From assembly GCF_004341625.1 (NCBI RefSeq), contig NZ_SLZG01000006.1, positions 186,001-250,000 of the forward strand: DNA of 64,000 nucleotides. The letters are read 5' to 3'. Both the position numbers and the translations under genes were made by a program. This document shows, in pieces, positions 24,602 to 32,463 of the stretch. Source of the DNA: Rhizobium sp. BK376. Lineage in GTDB: Bacteria > Pseudomonadota > Alphaproteobacteria > Rhizobiales > Rhizobiaceae. Below the pieces are notes generated by a model. That model saw nothing but the letters and a program-made list of their open reading frames with translations. It searched no databases and was not told the DNA's origin. Position 1 is the first letter of the stretch, and each line of letters begins with the position of its first letter.

Positions 24602-26902
24602 TCAGAGACTTCTGACGATCCTGACGGGCACTCCCTTATATGCTGGCGTTCCGGATTTCCGGTCATAGTGCCCGAGAGAGACCACGCTGTTCATCTCCGG
24701 ATAGTACCCGGCAACCGCGCCTTGGGGAATATTGTAAGCCACCGCCGTGAAGCGACGCGCAGCCTTCCGGGGCCTGTCGACATCACTTTCATAATAGGCA
24801 GCTTCGACGTCGATGACGTCGCCATCGGCGAGACCTCGGGCTGCGAGATCGTCCCTGTTCATGAAGATGACATCGCGCCTTCCGAATACCCCGCGATAGC
24901 GATCGTCCAGTCCATAGACCGTCGTATTATACTGATCATGGCTGCGGATCGTCGTCATCACGAGAACATTTGGATCCTTGATCCTTGGATCTTCATCCAA
25001 GCCCGGCGCAAGCAGGAAATTCGCCTTCCCTGTCTCAGTATTCCACCTGCGGTCAGAGGCCGCCACATCGAGCCGGAACCCGCCATGCACCCGCACGCGT
25101 TTGTTGAAATCGTGGAAGTCGGGAAACACGACTTCGATCTTTTCCCGGATCCTGTCGTAGTTTGCGATCAGTCCGTCCCAGTCGATGCCATATCGATCAC
25201 CGAGCGTAGCCTTGGCAATGCCGGCGATGATGGCGGGTTCGGATTTGAGCTGGTCGCTCGGGGGCTTAAGGAAGCCGCGCGATGCGTGAACCATCGACAT
25301 GGAATCTTCAACCGTAATCGCCTGCGGTCCCGATGCCTGGGTATCGAGATCGGTGCGGCCGAGAACCGGCAGGATCAGGGACGTCTTGGCAGTCAGGAGG
25401 TGAGAACGATTCAGTTTCGTTGCGAGATGGACTGCAAGATCCAGTTTGCGCATCGCCGCAAAGGTCACATCGGGATCCGACATTGCCACTGCAAGATTGC
25501 CACCAAGACAGATAAGCGCTTTCGAACGTCCCTCGCTAATAGCTTCGATGGCTTCTATCGCATTGTGTCCCTTGGTCGCCGAAGGCCGAAATCCGAAGGC
25601 GCGCTCCATGCCGTCAATCAGCGCGTCGTTGGGAATCTCGGTAATGCCGACCGTCCGGTCTCCCTGAACGTTCGAATGGCCGCGGATCGGTGCGATGCCG
25701 GCACCCTGTCTGCCGATATTGCCGCGCAGCATCAGCAAGTTCGCGACCTGCTGGACGTTCGCCGTGCCGTTGCTGTGTTGGGTAAGCCCCATGCCATAGC
25801 AGACGATGACGTTCTTCGCATTGAGATAGACGTCGACGGCGCTTTCGATCGCATCGCGCGTCAGCCCCGAAACAGCCAATATTGCAGCCCAGTCGGTGGC
25901 TTCCACATCGGCTTTGAGCGCATCGATGCCGACCGTGTGTTCTGCGATGAAATCCCGGTCGAGAACCCCCTTCCCTCCGGCCGCGATGTCTGCGGCATCA
26001 CGCTCGAAGATCGACTTCATCAGGCCTTTGAGCGCCGCGAGATCACCGCCGGCTCTGACCTGATGATAGGCCGAGGCAATCGGCGTCGAGGACAGCGTCA
26101 CCATTTCCACCGGATTCTGCGGCGCGGCAAACCTTTCAAGCGCGCGCTCCTTCAGCGGATTGAACACGATGATCGGGACGCCTCGCCGGGACGCCTCATG
26201 CAGCGTCGTCATCATGCGGGGGTGATTTGTTCCGGGATTGTGGCCGAAGCTGAAGATCGCGTCCGCGTGGTCGAAATCCTCAAGCGTAACGGTGCCTTTG
26301 CCCACACCGATCGACAGTGGCAGCCCGACGCTCGTGGCCTCATGGCACATGTTGGAGCAATCGGGAAAATTGTTGGTGCCATAGGCCCGTACGAAGGTCT
26401 GAAAGAGGAAAGCGGCCTCGTTGGACGCCCTGCCCGATGTGTAAAACTCTGCCATATCAGGATCAGGCAGATTGCGGAGCTGCTCCCCGATGATCTCGAA
26501 GGCCGCGCTCCATTCAATCGCCTCGTAGCGGTCGGCTTTCGCATTATAGATCAGCGGATGCGTCAGACGGCCCTGATCTTCAAGCTTGTGGTCGATCCAT
26601 TGCCAGAGTTCGCTCACGGTATGTGCTTCGAAGAAATCCAGGCCGACACGCTTGGCAGTTGATTCCCATGTAATGGCCTTGGCGCCGTTTTCGCAGAACT
26701 CGAAGGAAGAGGTGTGCTTCGGGTCGGGCCACGCGCAGCCCGGACAGTCGAAGCCTTCGGGCTGGTTGGCCTTGAGAAGCGTGGCGGTTCCCTGAGCGAT
26801 CACCTGCTGGTGCGCCAGCGTCTTGGCGACGGCACGCAACGCACCCCAACCGCCGGCAGGCTCGTTATAGTCTTCAATACCTTCAGGTCTCTTCACGGTC
26901 AT
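24602..26902 (-). CDS. FdhF/YdeP-family molybdopterin oxidoreductase
   Basis: A 766-aa molybdopterin-guanine-dinucleotide enzyme of the FdhF/YdeP lineage. ATG 26902 is preferred (GGAG 8 nt upstream); an upstream extension has no ribosome site. Near the N-terminus is FDCPGCAWPDP, with Cys53, Cys56 and Cys70 as likely iron-sulfur ligands, a reduced cluster motif characteristic of this family. The Mo-ligand region contains NFPDCSNMCHEATSVGLPLSIGVG. MGD-binding stretches follow, for example GHNPGTNHPRMM and LMLRGNIGRQGAGIAPIRGHSNVQGDRTVGI. The C-terminal aspartate decarboxylase-like domain starts near GKANFLL. YdeP is linked to acid resistance in E. coli, and its true substrate is unknown. No FdhD or electron-transfer partner gene is adjacent. 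Confidence 0.9.
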   Translation of the reverse strand: MTVKRPEGIEDYNEPAGGWGALRAVAKTLAHQQVIAQGTATLLKANQPEGFDCPGCAWPDPKHTSSFEFCENGAKAITWESTAKRVGLDFFEAHTVSELWQWIDHKLEDQGRLTHPLIYNAKADRYEAIEWSAAFEIIGEQLRNLPDPDMAEFYTSGRASNEAAFLFQTFVRAYGTNNFPDCSNMCHEATSVGLPLSIGVGKGTVTLEDFDHADAIFSFGHNPGTNHPRMMTTLHEASRRGVPIIVFNPLKERALERFAAPQNPVEMVTLSSTPIASAYHQVRAGGDLAALKGLMKSIFERDAADIAAGGKGVLDRDFIAEHTVGIDALKADVEATDWAAILAVSGLTRDAIESAVDVYLNAKNVIVCYGMGLTQHSNGTANVQQVANLLMLRGNIGRQGAGIAPIRGHSNVQGDRTVGITEIPNDALIDGMERAFGFRPSATKGHNAIEAIEAISEGRSKALICLGGNLAVAMSDPDVTFAAMRKLDLAVHLATKLNRSHLLTAKTSLILPVLGRTDLDTQASGPQAITVEDSMSMVHASRGFLKPPSDQLKSEPAIIAGIAKATLGDRYGIDWDGLIANYDRIREKIEVVFPDFHDFNKRVRVHGGFRLDVAASDRRWNTETGKANFLLAPGLDEDPRIKDPNVLVMTTIRSHDQYNTTVYGLDDRYRGVFGRRDVIFMNRDDLAARGLADGDVIDVEAAYYESDVDRPRKAARRFTAVAYNIPQGAVAGYYPEMNSVVSLGHYDRKSGTPAYKGVPVRIVRSL

Positions 26903-27053
26903 CGCAGCTACTCCAGTTGTTGGTGATCGCCTGGTATGTTGCCAAGAAATTTTGAAAGGGTAGATGTGCAAGACACGAGCTTACTCTAATGGTCACGCAG
27001 AGGCGAGACGCGATACGCCGATCGCGATCCTGTTGGAAAGCTGCGCTGAAACG

Positions 27054-28376
27054 TCAGCGGAGGGTGATTTCCGCGGCAAGGCCGCCTTCGCTGCGATTGT
27101 AGAGCCTCAGAGAGCCGCCGATCGCGATTGCCAATTGTTGTGCGATCGCCAAACCCAGCCCGGTTCCGCCGGTGCCGCGATTGCGGGACTGTTCGAGCCT
27201 GTAGAACGGCTGCATCGCCGCTTCGAGCTGATCGTCGGGGATGCCAGCGCCGCTATCCAGAACGGTGATGGTGACAAGTCCCTGGCCGTCTCGCGCGACA
27301 TTGATCTCTGCATCGCCGGCAAATTTCAGGGCGTTGTCGATGAGGTTCGATAGAATACGCCGAAGCGCATGCGGCCTTGTCATCAGCGTGCCGCTAATCG
27401 TCTTGGCGATGGTCACGGCCTTTCCCATATCCTGGTAATCGTAGGCAAGGCTCTCGATGAATGAGGCGATATCGATTTTAGATGATTTTTCGACGTTGCC
27501 ATGAGCGCTTCTGGCGTAGGCCACCCCTTCCTGAACAAGGCGTTCGATCTCGGCCAGATCCTGCACAAGCTTGTCCTTCTCCGGCGTATCGTCCGCCATC
27601 TCCGCCCGCAGGCGCATGCGGGTGATCGGCGTCTGCAGATCATGCGAGATTGACGCAAGGATCTGGACGCGCTCTTCGAGATATCTGGCAATGCGGTCGC
27701 GCATGGAATTGAAGGCCTTTGCCGCATGGGCGACCTCGGTCGGACCGCTTTCGTCCAGCCTCGGGTCCTTCTTGTTGGGGTCGAGCGCGTCCGCTGCCGC
27801 GGCAAGTGCCGCTAAGGGACGGATCGCCTGTCGAACGGCAAACCATGTGCAAAGGATCAGGAGGATGAGCTGGACGATCAGGACATAGGGCAGCCACTGG
27901 GCGAGCGGCATGATACCCGTCGGCGTGACATCGATCGTCAGGGGACTGCCGTCGCTCAATGTCAAATGCGCCTGCAGCCGCCGCCCGTCTCCCGGGATGG
28001 ATTCGACCTTGAGAGGAAAGCGATGACCGACGGCTTCCTCGATTTTCGCGGCGATCTCGGCACCTCGACCGGATACGTCAGCCACGCCGGGCAATCCTGG
28101 TCCCATGACGAAGTGATAGTTTCCGCGGCTGAGCCGATCCAGCCAATTCGCGCGTTCGTTCGCCGGCAAACGATCGAGAACGGCGATCGAAGTCGCCACG
28201 TCGCTCTCCAGCGTGCCAAGCATGATCGCCTTGGCCGACAGGTAGCGCTCGGTGACAATCACGGCAAAAGACAGGCCGGAGGCGATCGTAAGACCGGCAA
28301 GCAGGATCAGAAACAGCCTTGCCCGCAACGTCCTTGGCCAAAGCTGCAAAGGATGGAATGCCTTCGCCGCAATCAT
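27054..28376 (-). CDS. Sensor histidine kinase (EnvZ-type)
   Basis: A 440-aa inner-membrane sensor kinase. Helix 1 spans about residues 20-42, a periplasmic sensor domain covers about 43-160, and helix 2 about 161-183. HAMP follows (RPLAALAAAADALDPNKKDPRLDESGPTEVAHAAKAFNSM). The HisKA site is His245 in SISHDLQTPITRMRLRAEMAD, an EnvZ/CpxA-like H-box with DLQTP instead of DLRTP. The ATPase domain has N (NLIDNALKFAG), G1 (DSGAGIP) and G2 (RGTGGTGLGL) boxes. It overlaps its response regulator by 4 bp (ATGA). The periplasmic signal is unknown; neighbours make cell-envelope or solvent stress plausible. Confidence 0.93.
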   Translation of the reverse strand: MIAAKAFHPLQLWPRTLRARLFLILLAGLTIASGLSFAVIVTERYLSAKAIMLGTLESDVATSIAVLDRLPANERANWLDRLSRGNYHFVMGPGLPGVADVSGRGAEIAAKIEEAVGHRFPLKVESIPGDGRRLQAHLTLSDGSPLTIDVTPTGIMPLAQWLPYVLIVQLILLILCTWFAVRQAIRPLAALAAAADALDPNKKDPRLDESGPTEVAHAAKAFNSMRDRIARYLEERVQILASISHDLQTPITRMRLRAEMADDTPEKDKLVQDLAEIERLVQEGVAYARSAHGNVEKSSKIDIASFIESLAYDYQDMGKAVTIAKTISGTLMTRPHALRRILSNLIDNALKFAGDAEINVARDGQGLVTITVLDSGAGIPDDQLEAAMQPFYRLEQSRNRGTGGTGLGLAIAQQLAIAIGGSLRLYNRSEGGLAAEITLR

Positions 28377-29113
28377 TTGCGAAACTCTGAGATTTCGACC
28401 GGTACCGACAACACGTAGCCTTCGCTGCGAACCGTCTTAATGTAGGTCGGTTCACGGGCATCATCGCCCAGCCGCTGCCGAAGACGGCTGACCAGAAGAT
28501 CGATGGAGCGATCGAACAAATCCGCCTCGCGACCTTGCGTCAGGTTCAACAGCTGATCGCGATTGAGAACGCGCTGCGGGTGATCGACAAAGACGCGGAG
28601 CAGCCGATATTCAGCACCGCTGAGCGCAATCTCGGTTCCCTCGCGGTCGAGCAAATGGCGGGCAACCGTATCGAGCTTCCAATCGCCGAAGGTCAGCAGC
28701 TGGCCGACCTCGGTCACCTGCAGATTGGGGGGCAGCATGCGGGTCCGGCGCAACACGGCCTTGATGCGGGCCAGCAGTTCGCGTGCGGCAAAAGGCTTGG
28801 CAAGATAGTCGTCCGCGCCCATCTCTAGCCCGATAATCCGGTCCATCTCGTCGGTGCGGGCCGTCAGCATCAGGATCGGCGTTGCCTTGTGCTTGCCTGC
28901 CCGCAATTCCCGGCACAGAACAAGGCCGTCATCGCCCGGCATCATGACATCGAGCACGATAAGGTCGACGGTATTGGATTCGAGAAAGCTGCGCATCTGC
29001 CGGCCATCGGCAGCGACAGTCGTCCGAAGGCCGTTCTTCGTCAGATAGCTCGACACCAGTTCACGGATTTCACGATCGTCATCGACGATGAGAATGTGAT
29101 CGATGTGCTCCAC
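28373..29113 (-). CDS. OmpR-family response regulator
   Basis: A 246-aa response regulator. The receiver domain holds the acidic pair in ILIVDDDREI, the phospho-acceptor Asp55 in LIVLDVMMPG, and the switch Thr and Lys in MLTART and DYLAKPF. The C-terminal winged helix (about residues 135-240) has recognition sequence LFDRSIDLLVSRLRQRLGDD and the wing YIKTVRSEGYVLS. The GTG at 29113 is the better start: AGGAG lies 6 nt upstream, while TTG 29131 would have none. It is coupled to the kinase gene. OmpR-type proteins bind tandem direct repeats with about 10-bp spacing, and such a repeat occurs upstream of the hydrolase/tatA operon at 30755-30770. Confidence 0.93.
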   Translation of the reverse strand: MEHIDHILIVDDDREIRELVSSYLTKNGLRTTVAADGRQMRSFLESNTVDLIVLDVMMPGDDGLVLCRELRAGKHKATPILMLTARTDEMDRIIGLEMGADDYLAKPFAARELLARIKAVLRRTRMLPPNLQVTEVGQLLTFGDWKLDTVARHLLDREGTEIALSGAEYRLLRVFVDHPQRVLNRDQLLNLTQGREADLFDRSIDLLVSRLRQRLGDDAREPTYIKTVRSEGYVLSVPVEISEFRK

Positions 29114-29255
29114 TTGCGGCTCCTGAATCAATTGTCGACGAAGGCAGGCCCGTCATGATCGATATTCGATCTGATATGAAGACTCTTCGATCGATGTCCG
29201 AAAAGTTCCATATCTTCAAATGTTGATATGCCGAAGCGCAAGCGCAGCCTGCCGA

Positions 29256-29447
29256 TCATTGCGGTTCCTGTTCGCGCGCATGGCGAATAGCGGGCAATTT
29301 TTCATCGTCATCATCCGAGATACCGGCCTTGAAGCTCCGGATGCCCTTTGCAACATCACCCATCAACTCGGGGATCTTGCCTCGACCGAAGATAAGAAGG
29401 ACGATCGCGAGGACGATCAACCAATGCCAGATGCTGAGTGAACCCAT
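29256..29447 (-). CDS. tatA: TatA/E-type twin-arginine translocase subunit
   Basis: A 63-aa protein with the TatA architecture. It has a short N-terminal transmembrane helix ([16 protein letters not shown]), the hinge [23 protein letters not shown] forming the amphipathic helix, and an acidic tail (SDDDDEK). The usual Phe-Gly hinge is present. AAAGGATC lies 8 nt before ATG 29447. Alphaproteobacteria usually have a tatABC operon; here there is no tatB or tatC. The gene sits between a Tat-signal hydrolase gene (144 nt upstream) and a two-component system on the same strand. This looks like an accessory pore subunit dedicated to local cargo, an inference from context. Confidence 0.9.
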   Translation of the reverse strand: MGSLSIWHWLIVLAIVLLIFGRGKIPELMGDVAKGIRSFKAGISDDDDEKLPAIRHAREQEPQ

Positions 29448-29591
29448 AGTCGGATCCTTTCGTGTACTTGGTTTGTTGGGCTGCTACCCGGACACGAGGC
29501 CCGGATAGCCAGCCGGCGGAATAAGTGTGGTCTATTGCCATCTCGATTTTCGCGGCGACGAACGCTGTGCCCGCGCCCTTCTTATCGGCAA

Positions 29592-30644
29592 TCAATATGC
29601 GTCGACGTCGATCACGGCCTGAGCGAAGGCCTGGGGCGCTTCCTGAGGCAGGTTGTGGCCGATGCCGCCGCCGATGGTGCGATGGCTATACTTGCCGGAA
29701 AATTTGTTGGCATAGGCGGCCGGTTCAGGGTGCGGCGCACCGTTGGCATCGCCTTCCATGGTAATCGTCGGCACCGATATAACCGGAAATGCAGCGAGCT
29801 TCTTTTCCAGTTCGTCATACTGCGGCTCGCCTTCAGCAAGGCCAAGACGCCAGCGGTAATTGTGGATCACAACTGCCACGTGATCGGGATTGTCGAAGGC
29901 CGCAGCCGACCTGTCATAGGTCGCATCGTCGAAGTTCCACTTCGGAGAGGCGAGCTGCCAGATGAGCTTGTTGAAATCATGCCGGTTGGCCTCGTAGCCA
30001 AGCCGTCCGCGTTCCGTGGCGAAGTAGAACTGGTACCACCACAAGAGCTCGGCCTTGGGCGGGAGTGGCTTCTTGTTAGCCTCCTGGCTGCCGATCAGGT
30101 AGCCACTGACAGAAACCAGGGCCTTGCAGCGCTCGGGCCAGAGTGCGGCGACAATGTCGGCTGTGCGAGCGCCCCAGTCGTAACCGGCGACGACTGCCTT
30201 CTCGATTTTCAGCGCATCCATCAGCGCGATGATGTCGACAGCCACAACCGCCTGTTGGCCGTTGCGGACTGTGTCGCTGGAGAGGAACCTTGTCGTGCCA
30301 TAACCACGAAGATAGGGGATGATCACCCGGTAGCCGGCCGATGCAAGCAAGGGCGCGACGTCGACAAAGCTGTAGATATCGTAGGGCCAGCCATGCAGGA
30401 GGATGACGACGGGGCCGTTGGCCGGACCTGCCTCGGCATATCCGATATTGAGGAGGCCAGCATCAATCTGCTTCAGTGGCGCGAACGAGGTATTCGTGCC
30501 CGGCTTGATGGTGGGCAATTTTTTCGGGGTCTCATTGCCTGACTGCGCATTGGCGATGCCGATCGCTCCCAGCTGAGTTGCAGCGACCGCCATCGCGGCA
30601 ATACCAAAAAATCGACGGCGTTGATGGTTGATTTCGTCAGACAT
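29592..30644 (-). CDS. Tat-exported alpha/beta hydrolase, epoxide hydrolase-like
   Basis: A 350-aa hydrolase with a twin-arginine signal at residues 1-33 (HQRRRFFGIAAMAVAAT...ANA). The catalytic domain has the oxyanion HGWP at 84-87. The nucleophile elbow GYDWGAR contains Asp156, not Ser, which is the hallmark of epoxide hydrolases and haloalkane dehalogenases. The catalytic His is His330 in GGGIGHNLPQEAP. The first catalytic signature, PYLRGYGTTRF, also fits epoxide hydrolases. A second acid residue and lid tyrosines cannot be fixed by eye. GGAGAG precedes ATG 30644. Export of an Asp-nucleophile hydrolase is unusual. It is probably co-transcribed with tatA. Its promoter region carries a tandem GATACA repeat. 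Confidence 0.88.
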   Translation of the reverse strand: MSDEINHQRRRFFGIAAMAVAATQLGAIGIANAQSGNETPKKLPTIKPGTNTSFAPLKQIDAGLLNIGYAEAGPANGPVVILLHGWPYDIYSFVDVAPLLASAGYRVIIPYLRGYGTTRFLSSDTVRNGQQAVVAVDIIALMDALKIEKAVVAGYDWGARTADIVAALWPERCKALVSVSGYLIGSQEANKKPLPPKAELLWWYQFYFATERGRLGYEANRHDFNKLIWQLASPKWNFDDATYDRSAAAFDNPDHVAVVIHNYRWRLGLAEGEPQYDELEKKLAAFPVISVPTITMEGDANGAPHPEPAAYANKFSGKYSHRTIGGGIGHNLPQEAPQAFAQAVIDVDAY

Positions 30645-30754
30645 GGTCTTCTCTCCAGTTGAATTCGTCGTGCCGCAAGAAAACGACTCTCATGTATCCC
30701 CGTTGTGTCGCGATCCATCCTGTTTTGAATACCCATGTAGCTTTCAGCGGCCAA

Positions 30755-30770
30755 GATACACTTTGATACA
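30755..30770. promoter_or_regulatory. Tandem 10-bp-spaced direct repeat, candidate response-regulator site
   Basis: GATACA occurs at 30755-30760 and again at 30765-30770, exactly one helical turn apart. On the minus strand it reads TGTATCAAAGTGTATC. It lies about 111 nt upstream of the epoxide hydrolase-like gene. Tandem direct repeats of this period are the typical target of OmpR/PhoB-family dimers, and the linked regulator at 28373 is of that family. Confidence 0.5.
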
Positions 30771-30802
30771 ATTGCCCGTGGTCCCCGGCTTCGAATGCAA
30801 AA

Positions 30803-30827
30803 GAGCGCCCCTCGTCGAAGGGCGCTC
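30803..30827 (-). terminator. Rho-independent terminator of the chloroperoxidase-like gene
   Basis: An 8-bp perfect stem GAGCGCCC/GGGCGCTC with a 9-nt loop lies 30 nt past the stop of the hydrolase at 30858. On the minus strand it is followed directly by TTTT. It separates that gene from the hydrolase/tatA unit downstream. Confidence 0.75.
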
Positions 30828-30857
30828 CATTCAGTCGCTATAACGGCTTTTGAAGGC

Positions 30858-31829
30858 TTATGCCTTGAAGAAGGCCAGCAGATCCGCGTTGATCACATCG
30901 GCATGGGTCGTGGCCATGCCATGCGGGAAGCCCTTGTAAACCTTCAAAGTGCCGTTCTTCAGCAGCTTGGAGGACAGAAGGGCGGAATCTGCGATCGGCA
31001 CGATCTGGTCGTCATCGCCATGCATGACGAGCACCGGCACGTCGATCGCCTTCAGGTCGTCGGTGAAGTCGGTTTCGGAGAAGGCCTTGATGCAATCATA
31101 ATGGGCCTTGGCGCCGCCCATCATGCCCTGGCGCCACCAATTGTCGATGATGCCTTCCGACACCTTGGCATCCGGACGGTTGAAGCCGTAGAACGGCCCC
31201 GCTGGTATGTCGTGGAAGAACTGTGCGCGGTTTGCAGCCAGGGCAGTACGGAAGCCATCGAACACTTCAAGCGGAAGGCCGCCCGGGTTCTTGTCGGACT
31301 TGACCATGATCGGCGGCACAGCGCCAATCAGGACAGCCTTGGACACTCGGCCGTTACCGCCATGCTTTGCGACATAGCGGGCAACTTCGCCACCGCCTGT
31401 CGAATGGCCGACATGGATCGCACCCTTCAGGCCGAGATGATCGACCAGCTCGGCCACGTCGGCGGCGTAGGTGTCCATCTCGTTTCCGGTCGCCGTCTGG
31501 CTCGAACGGCCGTGGCCGCGGCGATCATGGGCGATAACGCGGAAGCCCTTGTCGAGGAAGAACAACATCTGGGCATCCCAGTCGTCGGCGCTCAACGGCC
31601 AACCGTGGTGGAACACGATCGGCTGACCCGTTCCCCAGTCCTTGTAGTAAATCTCAGTGCCGTCTTTGGTGGTGATCGTATTGCTGCTCATCGTGTTCTT
31701 CCCTTTCGAAGGCTGCTTGGTGGAGGCTTCTGCGGATTGTGCAAGGGGCAGGACCGCCGCTGCAGCGGCAATGCCCAGACCTGCTGTCATGACGCCGCGA
31801 CGGGTAGCTTGAGTGTTCGACTGGCTCAT
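30858..31829 (-). CDS. Tat-exported alpha/beta hydrolase, non-haem chloroperoxidase/arylesterase-like
   Basis: A 323-aa protein with two parts. Residues 1-35 form a twin-arginine signal ([19 protein letters not shown]...AEA). From about residue 50 it matches cofactor-free chloroperoxidases/arylesterases. [36 protein letters not shown] is diagnostic. The nucleophile is Ser143 in GHSTGGGE, the acid lies in [10 protein letters not shown] and the His in KGFPHGM. An internal Met47 marks where most family members begin, so the Tat signal appears to be an added module. These enzymes hydrolyse esters and make peracids with H2O2. The start, preceded by AAGGAAG, diverges from an OhrR-like regulator across three operator-like palindromes. 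Confidence 0.9.
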   Translation of the reverse strand: MSQSNTQATRRGVMTAGLGIAAAAAVLPLAQSAEASTKQPSKGKNTMSSNTITTKDGTEIYYKDWGTGQPIVFHHGWPLSADDWDAQMLFFLDKGFRVIAHDRRGHGRSSQTATGNEMDTYAADVAELVDHLGLKGAIHVGHSTGGGEVARYVAKHGGNGRVSKAVLIGAVPPIMVKSDKNPGGLPLEVFDGFRTALAANRAQFFHDIPAGPFYGFNRPDAKVSEGIIDNWWRQGMMGGAKAHYDCIKAFSETDFTDDLKAIDVPVLVMHGDDDQIVPIADSALLSSKLLKNGTLKVYKGFPHGMATTHADVINADLLAFFKA

Positions 31830-31850
31830 CTCGATCTTCCTTTAAATCAT

Positions 31851-31931
31851 TATCGCAATATCTATTATCGCGATAACTTGACCATAGCGGCACTTCTCGA
31901 GCCTGTCCATAGAAAAAATATTATCGCGATA
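31851..31931. promoter_or_regulatory. Three OhrR-type operator palindromes
   Basis: In the 149-nt divergent region there is a perfect 12-bp palindrome TTATCGCGATAA (31865-31876), a perfect 10-bp TATCGCGATA (31922-31931) and a degenerate copy TATCGCAATA (31851-31860). All are AT-rich with a CGCG centre. One site lies close to each divergent gene. They most likely bind the MarR/OhrR protein encoded at 31979 and allow co-regulation of the regulator and the chloroperoxidase-like hydrolase. Confidence 0.7.
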
Positions 31932-31978
31932 TTATTTTTCGTGGTAGAAAGAGACCTGACATTTGCAGGAGACCTTAT

Positions 31979-32410
31979 ATGCCTGTCCCGCTAGACAACC
32001 AGCTTTGTTTCTCGCTCTATGCCGCGAGCCTTGCGATCAATCGCACCTACAAGCCGATGCTGGATGCTATGGGTATCACCTACCCGCAGTATCTGGTTCT
32101 GAGCGCTTTGGGAGAGGAGGACGGCATGACGATCGGCGCAATTGCCGAGCGGCTGGCACTGGAGTCGAGTACGATCACGCCGCCGGTGAAACGGATGGAG
32201 CAGGCCGGCCTCGTCGAACGCCGGCGCAGCAAGGCAGACGAACGTCAGGTTCACGTCTGGCTCACCGATGCCGGTCACGCCTTGCTTGTCCAGAGCAACT
32301 GTCTTGGTGAGACCCTGGTGGAGCGCTCGGGCATGACACCGCAGCAAATGGAAGCGCTGAACCGGCAGGTGCGCGCACTGCGCGGTGCATTGGCCGAAGA
32401 AGAGATCTGA
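31979..32410 (+). CDS. MarR-family regulator, OhrR-like peroxide sensor
   Basis: A 143-aa winged-helix repressor. The N-terminus LDNQLCFSLYAASLAINRTYKPMLDAMGITYPQYLVLSAL is very close to organic-hydroperoxide sensors of the OhrR group, including the single reactive Cys10 in QLCFSLYA. The recognition helix is ALESSTITPPVKRMEQAGLVERRRS and the wing DERQVHVWLT. OhrR normally controls ohr, a thiol peroxidase, but here the divergent gene is a Tat-exported chloroperoxidase-like hydrolase. Oxidation of Cys10 would release the TTATCGCGATAA sites. A second cysteine (SNCLGETLVE) near residue 103 may allow a two-Cys mechanism. Confidence 0.88.
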   Translation: MPVPLDNQLCFSLYAASLAINRTYKPMLDAMGITYPQYLVLSALGEEDGMTIGAIAERLALESSTITPPVKRMEQAGLVERRRSKADERQVHVWLTDAGHALLVQSNCLGETLVERSGMTPQQMEALNRQVRALRGALAEEEI

Positions 32411-32463
32411 CGCTCTTACCGCGCTCCTTGCCTCTTCGGGACGTCCGCCGGTATGAAAGAGAC

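Noticed and set aside
24668..26662. 664-codon plus-strand frame opposite the molybdoenzyme
   Set aside because: Mirror frame caused by high G+C codon bias; composition is not protein-like, and the minus-strand frame has all family motifs.
29132..29255. Small RNA or gene between the response regulator and tatA
   Set aside because: No hairpin with a T-run, no convincing promoter and no frame with a ribosome site were seen.
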